Below, one piece after another: positions 22,295 through 33,057 of a stretch of 64,000 nucleotides of DNA (its first letter is position 1; the number at the start of each line of letters is the position of its first letter). The notes beneath the pieces are model-generated. The model saw nothing but the letters and a program-made list of their open reading frames with translations. It was not told the origin of the DNA and ran no database searches. A program made the translations under genes and the position numbers. The DNA comes from Plenodomus lindquistii (Eukaryota > Ascomycota > Dothideomycetes > Pleosporales > Leptosphaeriaceae): contig JANUWI010000010.1 in NCBI GenBank assembly GCA_025504975.1, forward strand, positions 1,364,001 to 1,428,000, read 5' to 3'.

Positions 22295-23400
22295 ATGCTG
22301 CCACCAGTCGATCCTGAGGTTTTGACTCGCAATCCTAATTTTGAAGTCTTGTATAAGGATCTTTGTACGAGAAAGGTGAATCCCGATGCGTCGACGAGGG
22401 ATACGAGGAAGGCGAGGGTGCATGGGGAGATTAGGCGGGTGAGTTTTTGGAAAAGGAGTTTTGATTTTATTTGGGGATGGGTGCTGGTGGAAAGTTGGGG
22501 GAGAAAGAGCGGGTTGTTTGGGTTGTTTGTTTGGTGTTTTGTTGCAGGTTGGATCGGATTGATGGTTCATCTCCTTGGTTCTGGGGGGAAATAGTGGAGA
22601 TTCTATGACTGACGAATCTTTAGAGTCTCACAACCGCACGTACGAATTACCTTACACGCCAAATTCTGATCGATTCGCTGGCAGCATTACCATCACATGC
22701 CACGGACCTGCCGCCAGAATTGTACTCCGTGATCGAGACTGTAGTAGCTCAACTCACCGGCCAAGTTCTGGAACCAGATCGCGAAGTCCTCGCAGACGAC
22801 ATCGACTTCTTCCTATCAAACATCACCACCATCTCCGATGCTCTATCTGCCCGACTCGCCGTCACAACAGGATACCTCTGCACCATCGCCGACCCCACCA
22901 ACCCTCCCCCGATTGACCAACTCCACAGCGTCGCAACATCCCTCCAAGACACCGCAACCATCACCCTCCCCTCTGAACTCCAAGCCGCCCGCCTAGACCT
23001 CACAAACACCGCCTCCATCCTCCTCTCCACCCACCTCTCCCTCCTCACCCTCAGCATCCGCATCCTCGAGCAAACCCAACACGGTTCCCTAGCCCGCCAC
23101 ACCCGCACATCCTCGGAACTCCTACACAGCCGCGCCACGCTCCTCGGCCTCCAAGCAAAAACACACATGCTGTCGCACCCCCCGCCCGCAGAATTTGTAG
23201 CCGCGCTAAAGGAGTTCCGGAAACAGCAAGGGAGTGGAGAGAAGGCGTTGAGGGATCGCGAGGAGTTGGCCAAGAGGACGTTGGGGCTGTATGAGAAGGC
23301 GGGGGAGAAGGGGATGAGGGATTTGGCGAGGCGGAAGGTGTGGGTTGAGGGGGAGATGAGGAGGGTTGAGGGGGAGGTGGAGAGTTTAGAGAGGAAGTGA
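22295..23400 (+). CDS. conserved hypothetical coiled-coil protein
   Basis: Two exons, 22295-22438 and 22624-23400, joined in phase 0 across a GTGAGT...TTTAG intron of 185 bases, give 306 residues. The N-terminus (MLPPVDPEVLTRNPNFEVLY, KDLCTRKVNPDASTRD) is typical of a conserved fungal family I cannot name. The remainder is largely helical: SLTTARTNYLTRQILIDSLA, a middle rich in Leu/Thr/Ser, and a C-terminal charged coiled coil from about residue 235 (FVAALKEFRKQQGSGEKALR onward to LERK). There is no signal peptide or membrane helix. It could be a kinetochore, septin-associated or trafficking scaffold, but nothing in the sequence decides this. Confidence 0.65.
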
Positions 23401-23903
23401 TGGTTTCTACTAACTAGAAATTTTTAAGATAGAAAACCTCTGTACTAATTAGAGGCTATATTACAAAAAGGTTTAGGCTCATCAGCGAGTGACTTAGCAA
23501 GTTTTGTAGTAGTATTATAATAGGCCAAGATGAGCATGTGGTTAGTGTTGAACGGGCGCTACGACATGCAAGGGTCCGCCGCGACAGGGGTCGACATGTC
23601 GCCAAGGCCATGCTCTGGCGTCGCATCACGACAATTTGTGTCCCTTTTCCCACGACAGACGCCGCCTTGCAGTGCACTGACTCTGCGCTGTGCAAAACTT
23701 ATCCACTACTCTCCCCACCAGACGTCTCCGCGACCGTGTATAGCAGCATGTTTCCGTAGATATTCGTGGCGCCGCCTTTGAGATTGCAACTTTACCCGTC
23801 CACCTGGCCATCCCTCGTTTGGCCTCGACACCACGCCGTTGACACCACCTTTCCCTCGACACTGCCGCCTCCCTGGCCACACTCTCCACACCACAACCAC
23901 ACA
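23401..23903. other. intergenic, promoter of GT34 gene
   Basis: No gene supported. An AT-rich block at 23410-23525 follows the upstream stop codon. Confidence 0.5.
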
Positions 23904-25060
23904 ATGCATTTCGCCATGCCCCCACGGAAGACTTCACGGCCGCCACCGTATGCAGCCAGGAACCAGAGCTCAATAATACCGCCCGCGCTCAAGAACCTGT
24001 TACGGCGGGATAAGATGCGGGTAATTGCATTTGGCATACTGAGCTTCATGGGCATATTGTGGCTTTTCGGCATAATAGGCGGAGGAAAAGCATCAAAAGG
24101 CCCCCAATGGCAGGCAGCCAACATACCAAGAGTCGCAATTGGCAGTGGACCGCCCGTAGTCGTAGTCACCGTCTTGGATCCCAAGGCCGATCCAACATGG
24201 ACGCAGAAGATCAAGACGAATCGCGAGGAGTATGCCAAACGCCATGGTACGTCCAGCGCTCCCTTCGACTACCAGAGAACTGGGGACAGAGAGACAGAGA
24301 GAGAGACTAACAATGCGAACAACAGGCTACCTAACCTTCTTCCCCTCCCCTTCATCCTACCCCCTCGGAAACTCGCCCTCCACATGGGCCCGCGTCCCCG
24401 CCATCCGCCACGCAATGACCCTCCACCCAGGCTCCACATACTTCTGGTACCTCGACTCGACTGCACTCATCATGAACCCCTCTCTCGCACTCGACTCGCA
24501 TCTCCTGACCCCCACGCGCCTCGAAAAACTCATGATTGTCAATGCGCCCGTCGTCCCACCCGACAGCGTCATCAAGACGTTTGCCAACCTCAAGGGCGAG
24601 CGCATCGACTTTGTAGTCACGCAGGATAAAGACGGTCTTGCGCCGAGCAGTTTCGTAGTGCGGAATGGAGAGTGGGCAAAGTACTTTTTGGACGCGTGGT
24701 TCGATCCCATTTATCGGAGTTATAATTTTCAAAAGGCGGAGAGTCATGCGTTGGAGCATATTGTGCAGTACGTGTTTTTTTTTTTTTCGCTCTCACGCTG
24801 TTACCCCTTGCTTGCTTTTGGCAGATAACAGTGTGCTAACACATGTTCGCTTTAGATGGCATGGCACTATCCTGGCTAAACTCGCAATGGTCCCGCAGAA
24901 CCTCCTCAACGCATATGCATCTGGTCCCGCCGCACCGTCAGACGGACAGTTCAGGGAGGGCGATTTGGTCGCCGTGTTTCCTGGGTGCGATAGAGATGAT
25001 AGGGATTGTGCAAAGGAGATGCAATCCTATTTCGACATGCTCGACAAGAGCAAGGCTTAA
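23904..25060 (+). CDS. GT34 alpha-1,6-mannosyltransferase (MNN10/MNN11-like, Golgi M-Pol II type)
   Basis: Three exons, 23904-24246, 24326-24767 and 24856-25060, give 329 residues. It is a type II Golgi membrane protein: short basic cytosolic tail, one membrane helix (VIAFGILSFMGILWLFGIIG), then the catalytic domain. Family features are NREEYAKRHGYLTFF across the first intron, WARVPAIRHAM, YFWYLDSTALIMNP, APVVPPDSVIKTF, DGLAPSSFVVRNGEW and HIVQWHGTILAKLAMVPQNL across the second. The motif where GT34 enzymes carry the nucleotide-sugar-binding acidic pair reads LDSTALI, so one acidic position is replaced, as seen in some MNN11-type subunits. MNN10/MNN11 extend the N-glycan mannan backbone in a Golgi complex. 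Confidence 0.85.
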
Positions 25061-25483
25061 GCGTGGGACTCGAGGTATAATGTAAGATTGGGAAGACATG
25101 AGCGACAGACAGGACTCTGACGAGAAGACGCCCTTTGATAACGATGGTGGGAGGAGTGGTGAAGGGACATCAGCCGGGACTGCACAGAGGACAAGTGTGT
25201 TCTAAAGGATGAAGACAAGACTGGCGCATAGGCGTTCGTTGGAAAGGGAGCATGTATCATTGGACGTTGGACATGTTGTAGGGATTTTGATGTTGCATGT
25301 ATGCATGTATCACACGACATACATACATACATATACGCATTTGTACTTTTGTAAGACATATCGTCGATGAAGTAATAGTAGTGATTACAGACAGACAGCG
25401 TTTTGGCATTTCTCATCAACCCATAACTTCGTTAGTTTTTATATACATTACACCTATCATACACCGGCTCCCCAACAGCACTC
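25061..25483. other. intergenic between convergent genes
   Basis: No gene; AT-rich with short CATACATACATAC repeats near 25296-25330, probably shared 3' UTR space. Confidence 0.5.
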
Positions 25484-27778
25484 CTACTTCTTCATCGACA
25501 CCCTCTGCCTCTTCACACTAACCATACTGCGTCTAGGTCTCTCCTTCCTATCCCGACTGGGCACATACTTCGGCCCACTCACAAGACTCGCACACATTGG
25601 CCTCCGCTGACCCACAAACTTGCCCAACGGACTAAACACCTCCACCGCCGGCCAATCCTCCCAGCCATCCTCCCCACTCTCTCCCATCCCCCCGACCTCC
25701 GCATCCCGATCCTCCCTCTCAAACTCCCTGCTCAACGCATCTTCAGCATCCAACCCTTCAGCCTCGGCCCTCGCCAACGCCCTAAACTTCCTATCTTTAT
25801 ACGTTTCCAGCGCCCTGAGCTCACGCTGCCGCTCAACCCTCTTATGATTCGGATCCTTCTTCTTCATCCCCAGGGGCCTCCACCCCTGCGGCCGTCTCGT
25901 CTGCGCACTAACTTCCACCCAGCCCACGCCCTCGATCAACAAATCCGTACTCCAGATACGAAACGGCAGGTTCTCGGGCTTCATTTTGCCCGCGACGCTG
26001 CTGGTCATGGGTCCCGCGAGGGCTTTGGTGGCGTCCCAGCGTAGCGGGAAGATGCCTGCGCTGCGCATTGTACCGCCTACGTCTGGCGCGAGGAGGGAAG
26101 GGAGATGCCGGTCGGAGGTTTGGGATTGGTAGGCTATTGCCTTTTCGGTGCGGGTGATGTGTGGGGTTAGGGTTTGGGGCACGAAAGGGTGGAGCAGGAA
26201 AACGAGGTCTGGCGTCGTGGGCGTGATGCGGATTAGGCCGCCGCCGAGGATGAGGGATTGCCCGGGTTTAAGCACGTAGCGCGAGCTGTTTGGGCGCGTG
26301 GTCATTACGAGGGATGAGTGCGAGGTGGGCTGGACAAAGGTTTCTAGACCGGGGGTTGTGCGGGAGAGCCCGGGGAGGTCGATTAGTTCGCCCCGGTTGT
26401 GGCCGAAGGGGATGCGGATTGGGGAGGCGGTTGTGCCGGGGAGGGAGGAGGAGAGGGGAAGGATGGGATAGGGAGTGTAGGGTTGGGGTGGGGGGAGGAG
26501 GGCGTCGGGATCTTCCCAGTCTGAGTCGTCGTCGTTGTTGTTGGGGTCCTGCTTGCTGAGTGCGTCATTTTCGTCGTCTGGGGGCTGGTGGAGATGTTGA
26601 ACGGGCTTGTTTTTCAGACGCTCCGTCTCTGCGTCTTCGGCGGCGAGCTGTTGTTGTACTTTTGTCAGATCCTCGAGGGATTGGGCGGAAGCGAGCATGG
26701 CTTCGCGCTCAGCGGCTGAACGTATTTTGCGGATTTCCTGATAATCTGCGCCCCGGCCTTTGGGGAAGACGGCTTCAAAGAGGTGCGATTTGCCCACGTT
26801 GACTTTACCCACGAACCAGCCTGCGCCGCCGCGCTCCCAAATGTCTTCTTTGACTTGCTTGGTCCACCACCCTCGTTTGGCACTGACAAGTCGTACGTTG
26901 CCTAGCCGCGCGTTTTGGTTTTGCCGTCCTAGCGCGTCACGCAGGACTTCGCGGACGTAGGGCATGAGGACGTCGACTTGCTCCTTTTTGGGGGCCAGCA
27001 GGTCGGCGCGCGTGATGATGAAACTGACTTCTGCTATGCGGTCGTTGGCGACCCAGCCCTTGTGCTTTGCTCGTCTGTTTTGCGTGCGGAGTTTGGGTAT
27101 GCGCAGCGAGGATTGCAGGTTGGGGACAATGGAGAGGGGGAAGTCGGCGGCGTCGACGACGTGGTAGATGTGGTTGCGGCGGTGGGGGGACTCGGCAATG
27201 GTTTGTTGGATTGCCTCGACGGAGGGGTGGATGATGGGGGTGCCGACATGGTGGTGGATGAGATTGTGGCAGCGGTCGCATACGGGCGTCTCTGCGGCCT
27301 GGGGCTCCTTTGAGATGTCGTTGGCGTTTTCTGATATCCCGAGCTCGCCCAGCAGTTCGGGACTGACGTTCTCGAGGGCCTTGTTGTATATGTCATCCTC
27401 GTGCGTGCTTTCTTGTACTTTGTCCACATCTCGGTTCGCATAGTCCCACACAGCCTTTCTTTCCGTGTTGTAGTAGCCCGCCTCGCTCTTCTCTGTCGTC
27501 TGTGCTGGTGCGCCACATCCTGGGCATGCTCGTGGGAGGGATCTTCGGGGCGCAGGCGGTGGCTGGTGGCTCTCGACTATCTCCGTGGAAGGGATGTCGT
27601 GCTGTTGCTGCACTCGCGGGAGCGTTGAAAAGTTCTTCCTTGGTCGATTTGGCCGGGTTGGCTGCGCATTCTGTCGGCTTGTGGCCGCTGGCGGGCGAAG
27701 CAGGGCTGGGCAGAGGAAGGCTGGAATGGAGGTTTCGTGGTTCAGTAGCGTCCTGGCCTGACGAAGCGCTGGTCGCAT
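25484..27778 (-). CDS. GEP3: mitochondrial circularly permuted GTPase Gep3 (YqeH-like)
   Basis: Single exon. I take the start at 27778 (MRPALRQARTLLNHETSIPA), giving 764 residues; an ATG 18 codons upstream is also in frame. The N-terminus is Arg-rich and lacks acids, a mitochondrial presequence. A zinc-binding pair CPGCG (residue 85) and CDRCH (residue 167) is followed by GTPase motifs in permuted order: G4-like FIITRADLL (about 256), G5 SAKRGWW (299), then G1 GKVNVGKS (324), a long disordered insert, and G3 LIDLPGLSR. This is the Gep3/YqeH arrangement. Gep3 (Mtg3) assists mitochondrial small-subunit ribosome biogenesis. The acidic insert between G1 and G3 (DDENDALSKQDPNNNDDDSD) and the charged C-terminus make it larger than the yeast protein. 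Confidence 0.87.
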   Translation of the reverse strand: MRPALRQARTLLNHETSIPAFLCPALLRPPAATSRQNAQPTRPNRPRKNFSTLPRVQQQHDIPSTEIVESHQPPPAPRRSLPRACPGCGAPAQTTEKSEAGYYNTERKAVWDYANRDVDKVQESTHEDDIYNKALENVSPELLGELGISENANDISKEPQAAETPVCDRCHNLIHHHVGTPIIHPSVEAIQQTIAESPHRRNHIYHVVDAADFPLSIVPNLQSSLRIPKLRTQNRRAKHKGWVANDRIAEVSFIITRADLLAPKKEQVDVLMPYVREVLRDALGRQNQNARLGNVRLVSAKRGWWTKQVKEDIWERGGAGWFVGKVNVGKSHLFEAVFPKGRGADYQEIRKIRSAAEREAMLASAQSLEDLTKVQQQLAAEDAETERLKNKPVQHLHQPPDDENDALSKQDPNNNDDDSDWEDPDALLPPPQPYTPYPILPLSSSLPGTTASPIRIPFGHNRGELIDLPGLSRTTPGLETFVQPTSHSSLVMTTRPNSSRYVLKPGQSLILGGGLIRITPTTPDLVFLLHPFVPQTLTPHITRTEKAIAYQSQTSDRHLPSLLAPDVGGTMRSAGIFPLRWDATKALAGPMTSSVAGKMKPENLPFRIWSTDLLIEGVGWVEVSAQTRRPQGWRPLGMKKKDPNHKRVERQRELRALETYKDRKFRALARAEAEGLDAEDALSREFEREDRDAEVGGMGESGEDGWEDWPAVEVFSPLGKFVGQRRPMCASLVSGPKYVPSRDRKERPRRSMVSVKRQRVSMKK

Positions 27779-28201
27779 ACTGTGAATGTGGCCGATGCGA
27801 GTATATGCAGGCCCTGCGTCGCTATGACCCAAGAATTGGGACCTTTGGAATTACTGAATGGCGACCGCACTCAAAGTATGGGCTCGTCTCGAGGGTGTGC
27901 TGTTACCAAAGAACCATGTCATGCATCCCACGCTCGTCGCGACGCGCTGCAGTCTGACATGAAAATTATCGACGGCGTCGGAGTTAACATGCAAACAAGC
28001 TTTGGCGAATCAGGGCGAATCGCCCGAGCTCTCTCCCGCGAACGTGGAGCGCATTGCTTTTCTGGGGTATACACCCACACTCAGACCACCGCTTGAATAT
28101 CCTGGGCTGATCTGTCCAGCCTCCCTCTCTCCTTCACCTGCCTCGCACCCCCAATTGAGCTGCCCCATTGCTCCCCCTCACACACACACACACACACAAA
28201 C
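27779..28201. promoter_or_regulatory. divergent promoter of GEP3 and aspartate aminotransferase genes
   Basis: About 420 bases between two start codons facing away from each other. A CA dinucleotide run (28178-28198) lies directly before the aminotransferase ATG. Confidence 0.6.
28178..28198. repeat. CA microsatellite in 5' leader
   Basis: About ten CA units ending just upstream of the ATG at 28202. Confidence 0.85.
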
Positions 28202-29701
28202 ATGCTTGCTTCATCAAGAACCGCGCTGCGTCAAGTGGCGGCCAAGCAGCTCTCCGCCAGAAGCTCAGTGCGCGCCGTCTCGGTTTGGTCGCAGGTGCCC
28301 CAGGGCCCTCCGGTACGTGACCGAGTCATTGGAGCGCCAATCGCAACATTCCCAGTACTGACTGCATCTAGGATGTAAGATGATAAAACCGTGGCAAACA
28401 ATGGCTGTAAACAACCTACTCACCGCCACCATAGGCCATTCTTGGTATCACAGAAGCCTTCAAGGCCGACAGCAACCCCAAGAAGATCAACTTGGGTCAG
28501 CAATTCCATCTCCAGAGCTGCGACACCGCAACTGACCAGGCCAGGTGTCGGTGCCTACCGCGATGACAAGGGCAAGCCCTATGTCTTGCCCTCTGTAAGG
28601 GAGGCCGAGAAGAAGATTGTGGACGGCGCCCTGGACAAGGAGTACGCTGGCATCACCGGCGTCCCCAAGTTCACCGAGGCTGCCCTCAAGCTCGCGTACG
28701 GCGCCGACTCGACTCCCCTCAGCGAAGGCCGCGTCGCCGTCACCCAGACCATCTCGGGTACTGGTGCCCTCCGCATTGGTGGCGCCTTCCTCGAGCGTCA
28801 CTACCCTCACGCAAAGACCATCTACATCCCCACCCCTTCATGGGCGAACCACGCTGCCGTCTTCAAGGACTCTGGCCTCAAGGTCGAGAAGTACAGCTAC
28901 TACAACAAGGACACCATTGGCCTCGACTTTGATGGAATGATTGCAGACATCAAGAACATGCCCAAGAACAGCATCATCCTGCTCCATGCATGCGCACACA
29001 ACCCCACCGGTGTTGACCCCACTGAGGAGCAGTGGCTGAAGATCGCCGAGGCTGTCAAGGAGGGCGACCACTTCCCCTTCTTCGACATGGCTTACCAGGG
29101 CTTTGCCAGTGGCGACACCGACAAGGACGCCTTTGCGCTCCGTCACTTCATCAAGGAGGGTCTCCGCCCCGTCCTCGCCCAGAGTTTCGCAAAGAACATG
29201 GGTCTGTACGGCGAGCGTGTCGGTGCCTTCTCCGTTGTCTGCGAGTCTGCCGACGAGAAGAAGCGTGTCGACTCCCAGATCAAGATTCTTGTCCGCCCGC
29301 TCTACTCCAACCCCCCTGTCCACGGTGCTCGCATCGCCTCCCAGATCCTCAACGACTCCTCCCTCAACAAGCAATGGCTAGGTGAGGTCAAGGAAATGGC
29401 TGACCGCATCATCACCATGCGTGCTCTGCTCAAGGAGAACCTCGAGAAGTTGGGAAGCAAGCAAGACTGGAGCCACATTACATCACAGATTGGCATGTTC
29501 GCATACACCGGCTTGACCGCGGAGCAGATGGACAAGCTGGCCAAGGAGGTGAGTCGTACAATCATCTGACGAAGAAGCCGTATACTAATGGTCTCACAGC
29601 ACTCTGTCTACGCTACCAAGGATGGACGTATCTCTGTCGCGGGCATCACTAGCGAGAACGTTGGTCGCCTTGCCGAGGCCATCTACAAGGTCAAGGGTTA
29701 A
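28202..29701 (+). CDS. mitochondrial aspartate aminotransferase
   Basis: Exons 28202-28312, 28372-28374, 28435-28495, 28545-29548 and 29600-29701 give 426 residues, close to animal GOT2. The PLP enzyme moves amino groups between aspartate and 2-oxoglutarate in the malate-aspartate shuttle. The N-terminus (MLASSRTALRQVAAKQLSAR) is a mitochondrial presequence. Family motifs: AILGITEAFKADSNPKKINL, VGAYRDD, GTGALRIGGAFLERH, HACAHNPTGVDP, FFDMAYQGFASGD, and AQSFAKNMGLYGERVG with the Schiff-base lysine. The second exon is only GAT: it lies between a CTAG acceptor and a GTAAGA donor and supplies the Asp of GPPDAILG that is nearly invariant in this family. Skipping it would keep the frame but lose that residue. 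Confidence 0.93.
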
Positions 29702-30877
29702 GCTCTCCCCCCATGATGTTCAGATGACTCGCATACGATCACAGCATGACTCGGTAGCAGACTGTACTATACACATACACAGTAAAGGCTACGGCTAAAT
29801 GCATACCTTATGAACAAGCAAAGACAAATCTTGCAACCATTTCTGATCTCCAGCACATGCATCCCTCCTCCCCACGCAATGCGAGATCGGCTTTGTGACC
29901 GAGGCCGAGTTGACTAATTCACTCACCGGCGCTTTCTCATCACTTGCAACGTTATCCACTGTGTACCCCACATCCACTTGCTGGTAGGTCAGCTTGGCGG
30001 ATTTCTTTACTCCATCGTCATGCGAATCTCTACCGTATGCGGTATAGCTTCTGCTTCATTGTGCTAGCGGAAATATCGGCTCCAGTGGCCCCAAGGATAA
30101 CACGGGACCAGTACGAGCATGTCCCACGTCGTGATGGTGGTCTTATTTCTTTGTAACTTTTGTTGAAGTAAAGGTTTAAAGTTGAGCATCTTGTCTTGCT
30201 ATGCTGATCAAGCATGGTAAGACCGTCACGCCCACATATCGTGACCAGATGAACAGCATCCTACACTCACCGCAGAAGAGCAAATGCAGCAGGTATGTCA
30301 CGATGCCTCTGATCCTGCAGCTACGATCCACAGACCCCTCATCCAAGGCGCGGACCAGAGGTTCAAGGGTCGCCGATCCGTATGTGACCAACAGCCACAG
30401 CAGAGGCAGGGGTTCTCGCGTAAATCCTAAAGTATGCTCCCGCAGTGATTCATCGCCCACGTGCATGCAGCTCGGAGGAGTCCGGATGAGCAGTTGTGAT
30501 TGCATCGTGCAGGTTTTGACTGACGGGGGTGGAGAGAGGGGGAATATAGTATGACATGTGTGCGTAGTGATGATTGTAGAGGATTGTCGCGCGGGGGGGG
30601 GGCTATGTTGTACCAATCGTCATGGGTGTTTGTTGCGTCTTTTCTCGATCACGACGCTTGAACACTAGAATCGGTGAATGTTCAAGAATAGGTAGCTCTC
30701 ACGATGGGCGGGGATATGGACGGGATTGTAGGACCCTGAGTATACATACAGTACACAGTAGCTTTGTGACGGTTGATGGCCGAATGTAAGCATCCTGTGT
30801 AGTGGGAACAGGCTAGGCAGATTGGGGTAATGGATGAAGCACCGTCTGCAGGGTTCAAGCCATGCTGCAGCCGCCTG

Positions 30878-30899
30878 GTGACGTCGATGAAGTGACGTC
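30878..30899. promoter_or_regulatory. paired TGACGTC (CRE/ATF-like) elements
   Basis: Two identical heptamers, starts 15 bases apart. Such sites bind ATF/CREB bZIP factors in fungi. They are about 1.2 kb from either neighbouring gene, so a target is not established. Confidence 0.35.
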
Positions 30900-31885
30900 G
30901 CTCGACTGATGAAAATTGCAGTCCGCGTCTCTCTTTAAATGCGTACGTCGACACCCCTCCTTGACGCCTTTGAACTGCGGGAAATTGCATTTTCGAACGC
31001 TTCCAGGCCCTCTTGGCGTTCAGTCAGAGGCTTTCTTCTTCCTCCCACCTGGCATGACGGTTGCGTGGGTTGCTCCGCTGGCACAAAGGCGTGACGGATG
31101 AGGATTGAGGGTCAAGGTCAAGGTCACGGACTAGCCCCATGGGCGGCAGAGAGGTACTGGGACAGCCATGGCGTGGGCAACATGCCAGCAGCAGCAGACT
31201 CCACACGCACTGGGCGCCGAATTGGTGCTCTACTGTGTACTGTCACGTTGGCTTTTGGCCGCACTTCGGACAACGGCTGTCACAGTCACGACTCAGCGGC
31301 GGGATGGTGGGATCAACGGCGAGGGCGAGTGTGCCGATTGACGTCGAGGGCTCCACCCGCCCTATAGCGAGGGCTGTTTGCTTTGCTCGTCATGTCGTGC
31401 CCCTCTTTGGTGGTGATGCAAGCGCATGCCTTTTGTCTTCTAGAACACGGCCTAGTTATACGACGTGACAATCGCTGCCAGAAGCTGTCTCGTCTTATCT
31501 CACCGACTGGCAAAACATGGCCCTTCGCAGTCTGCCGTGACCAGGATAGCTTCCGCTGCATCTGCCATCGCTCGGCAACTGGCGCCGTGACCCGAGTGCA
31601 GGCTCACTGTGCGTACAAGTAAATGGAGCCGGACGGACTAAAAGGCCTGCCCTACTCTAGTCCAGCGTGCGAGCCGACAATTGTGCATCGACTACTCCAT
31701 CAAGCCAGACAACGCCAACGCCTGCTGCCACCCCCAGACTCTCTCTCTCTGTTGCGCTTTCAAGCTGTGTCTCTGTCCTCGGCGGGCCGGCCCTTTTTCA
31801 CTGTAGGTGGGTTAGACCCAATCGGGCGTGTTCCAGTGAAGTACTCTATCGAGTGGCGGCACCCCAACGACCAACAAGACTAAGA

Positions 31886-31950
31886 CCAGCGACCAGCGAC
31901 CAGCGACCAGCGACCAGACCAGCATCCAGCGGCCAGCATCCAGCAACCAA
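31886..31950. repeat. tandem CCAGCGA and CCAGCATCCAGCGG repeats
   Basis: At least four 7-base units (GACCAGC) followed by two longer related units, about 190 bases before the YPD1 start codon, probably in its 5' UTR. Confidence 0.75.
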
Positions 31951-32137
31951 CCCCCCACGACTCGGACGCGGACTACCCTACCAGCGACTGGCGCGAAAAA
32001 TCACCCGTCGCGCGCCTTGCATCGTCACTTTGACCCTCTGCGACACCAGTACACGGCGGTGTCGACAGTCGTCTCAGCAGGACTGAAACCGTTTCCCTTG
32101 TTGGTGTTGGAACGCCGCTGTTCGCATTTTCGCAGCC

Positions 32138-33057
32138 ATGTCGGTTAGCGACGACAAGGTTCGTGTGCTTGCCCCTCCCACGCCCGTTGCAGTTGCGCCT
32201 GCCTGCCCCTCCACGCCTCGCCTCGCCCTGCCCGCCGCGCGCAACCGCAACATTGCATCAACACCCTCGTGGCAGTGGTGGTTGTGGTTTTGTTGTTGTT
32301 GTTGGGGCTGTTGGAGCAGAATCCACCACCCCTCCCCACGCCCCAGCCCATGCCCACAACGCTTCCTATACCTTTTGACCTCCACCTCCACCTCCACACC
32401 CACCTCCACCTCCACACCCACCTCCACATTCCATCACTGCTAAATTCGCCGTCAACAGACCACCGACATCATGTCCATCCCCGGCGCAGACGACGCCATC
32501 GATCCCGCCACCTTTGAGCAGATTCTCGAAATGGACGATGACGAGGACGAGCGCGAGTTCAGCAAGAGCATCGTCTACGACTTCTTCGGCCAGGCAGATA
32601 CCACGTTCAAGAAAATGGACTCTGAGCTGTAAGTAGCCGTCCTTGGCGGGCGCATCGCCCACACTCATGCGCCGCTGTACAGCCGTGCAGCGCTGTCGTG
32701 TGCCCGCATAGCTGTGCGCACAACCGCTCGCCACCGCTGGCTGCTCCAAATCATTTCCCTGCTAACGCGCCACCCTACAGCGAAGAAGGCGCCAAAGCAC
32801 TCAAAGAGCTCAGTGAGCTCGGTCACTTCCTCAAGGGCTCCTCCGCCACGCTCGGCCTGACCAAAGTCAAAGACTCGTGCGAGAAGATACAACATTACGG
32901 CCAGCTCAAGGACGAGTCGGGCACAAAGGAAATCAAAGAAGACGAGGCCCTGAAGCGGCTGAGGGTCATTATCAAACAGGCCAAGACCGAGTTCAAGGAG
33001 GTCGAAAAGGTGCTGCGCGACTTCTACAACGACCACGAGACGGGCAAACCCGCGTAA
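32138..33057 (+). CDS. YPD1: Ypd1-type histidine-containing phosphotransfer protein
   Basis: Three exons, 32138-32158 (MSVSDDK), 32459-32628 and 32781-33057, give 155 residues; all joins keep phase. A shorter start at ATG 32471 (MSIPGADDA) is also possible and would remove the need for the first 300-base intron. The HPt four-helix bundle is clear: IDPATFEQILEMDDD, FSKSIVYDFFGQA, and LGHFLKGSSATLGL with the phospho-accepting His79, then VKDSCEKIQHYG and a C-terminal helix. Ypd1 relays phosphate from hybrid histidine kinases to Ssk1 and Skn7 response regulators, controlling the HOG pathway. The Pro/Thr-rich intron 1 contains CCACCT repeats (32381-32425). Confidence 0.92.

Larger units (their letters stand above)
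29702..32137. other. long gene-free stretch (2.4 kb)
   Basis: No convincing gene on either strand; open frames are short and low in family-like composition. It contains a G run at 30592-30601, two TGACGTC elements 15 bases apart (30878-30884, 30893-30899), and tandem CCAGCGA / CCAGCATCCAGCGG repeats (about 31886-31950) in the likely leader of YPD1. Confidence 0.5.

Noticed and set aside
26937..27516. Overlapping frames on both strands within GEP3
   Set aside because: Arg/Pro/His-rich translations without family pattern, produced by GC-rich third positions of GEP3.
30176..30616. 146-codon minus-strand frame in the 29.7-32.1 kb gap
   Set aside because: Low-complexity His/Thr/Pro start and no family-like blocks; likely chance in an otherwise gene-free region.
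32074..32749. Long minus-strand frames opposite YPD1
   Set aside because: Composed of Val/Glu/Gly runs that mirror Thr/Pro-coding repeats and the HPt exons on the plus strand; antisense shadow.
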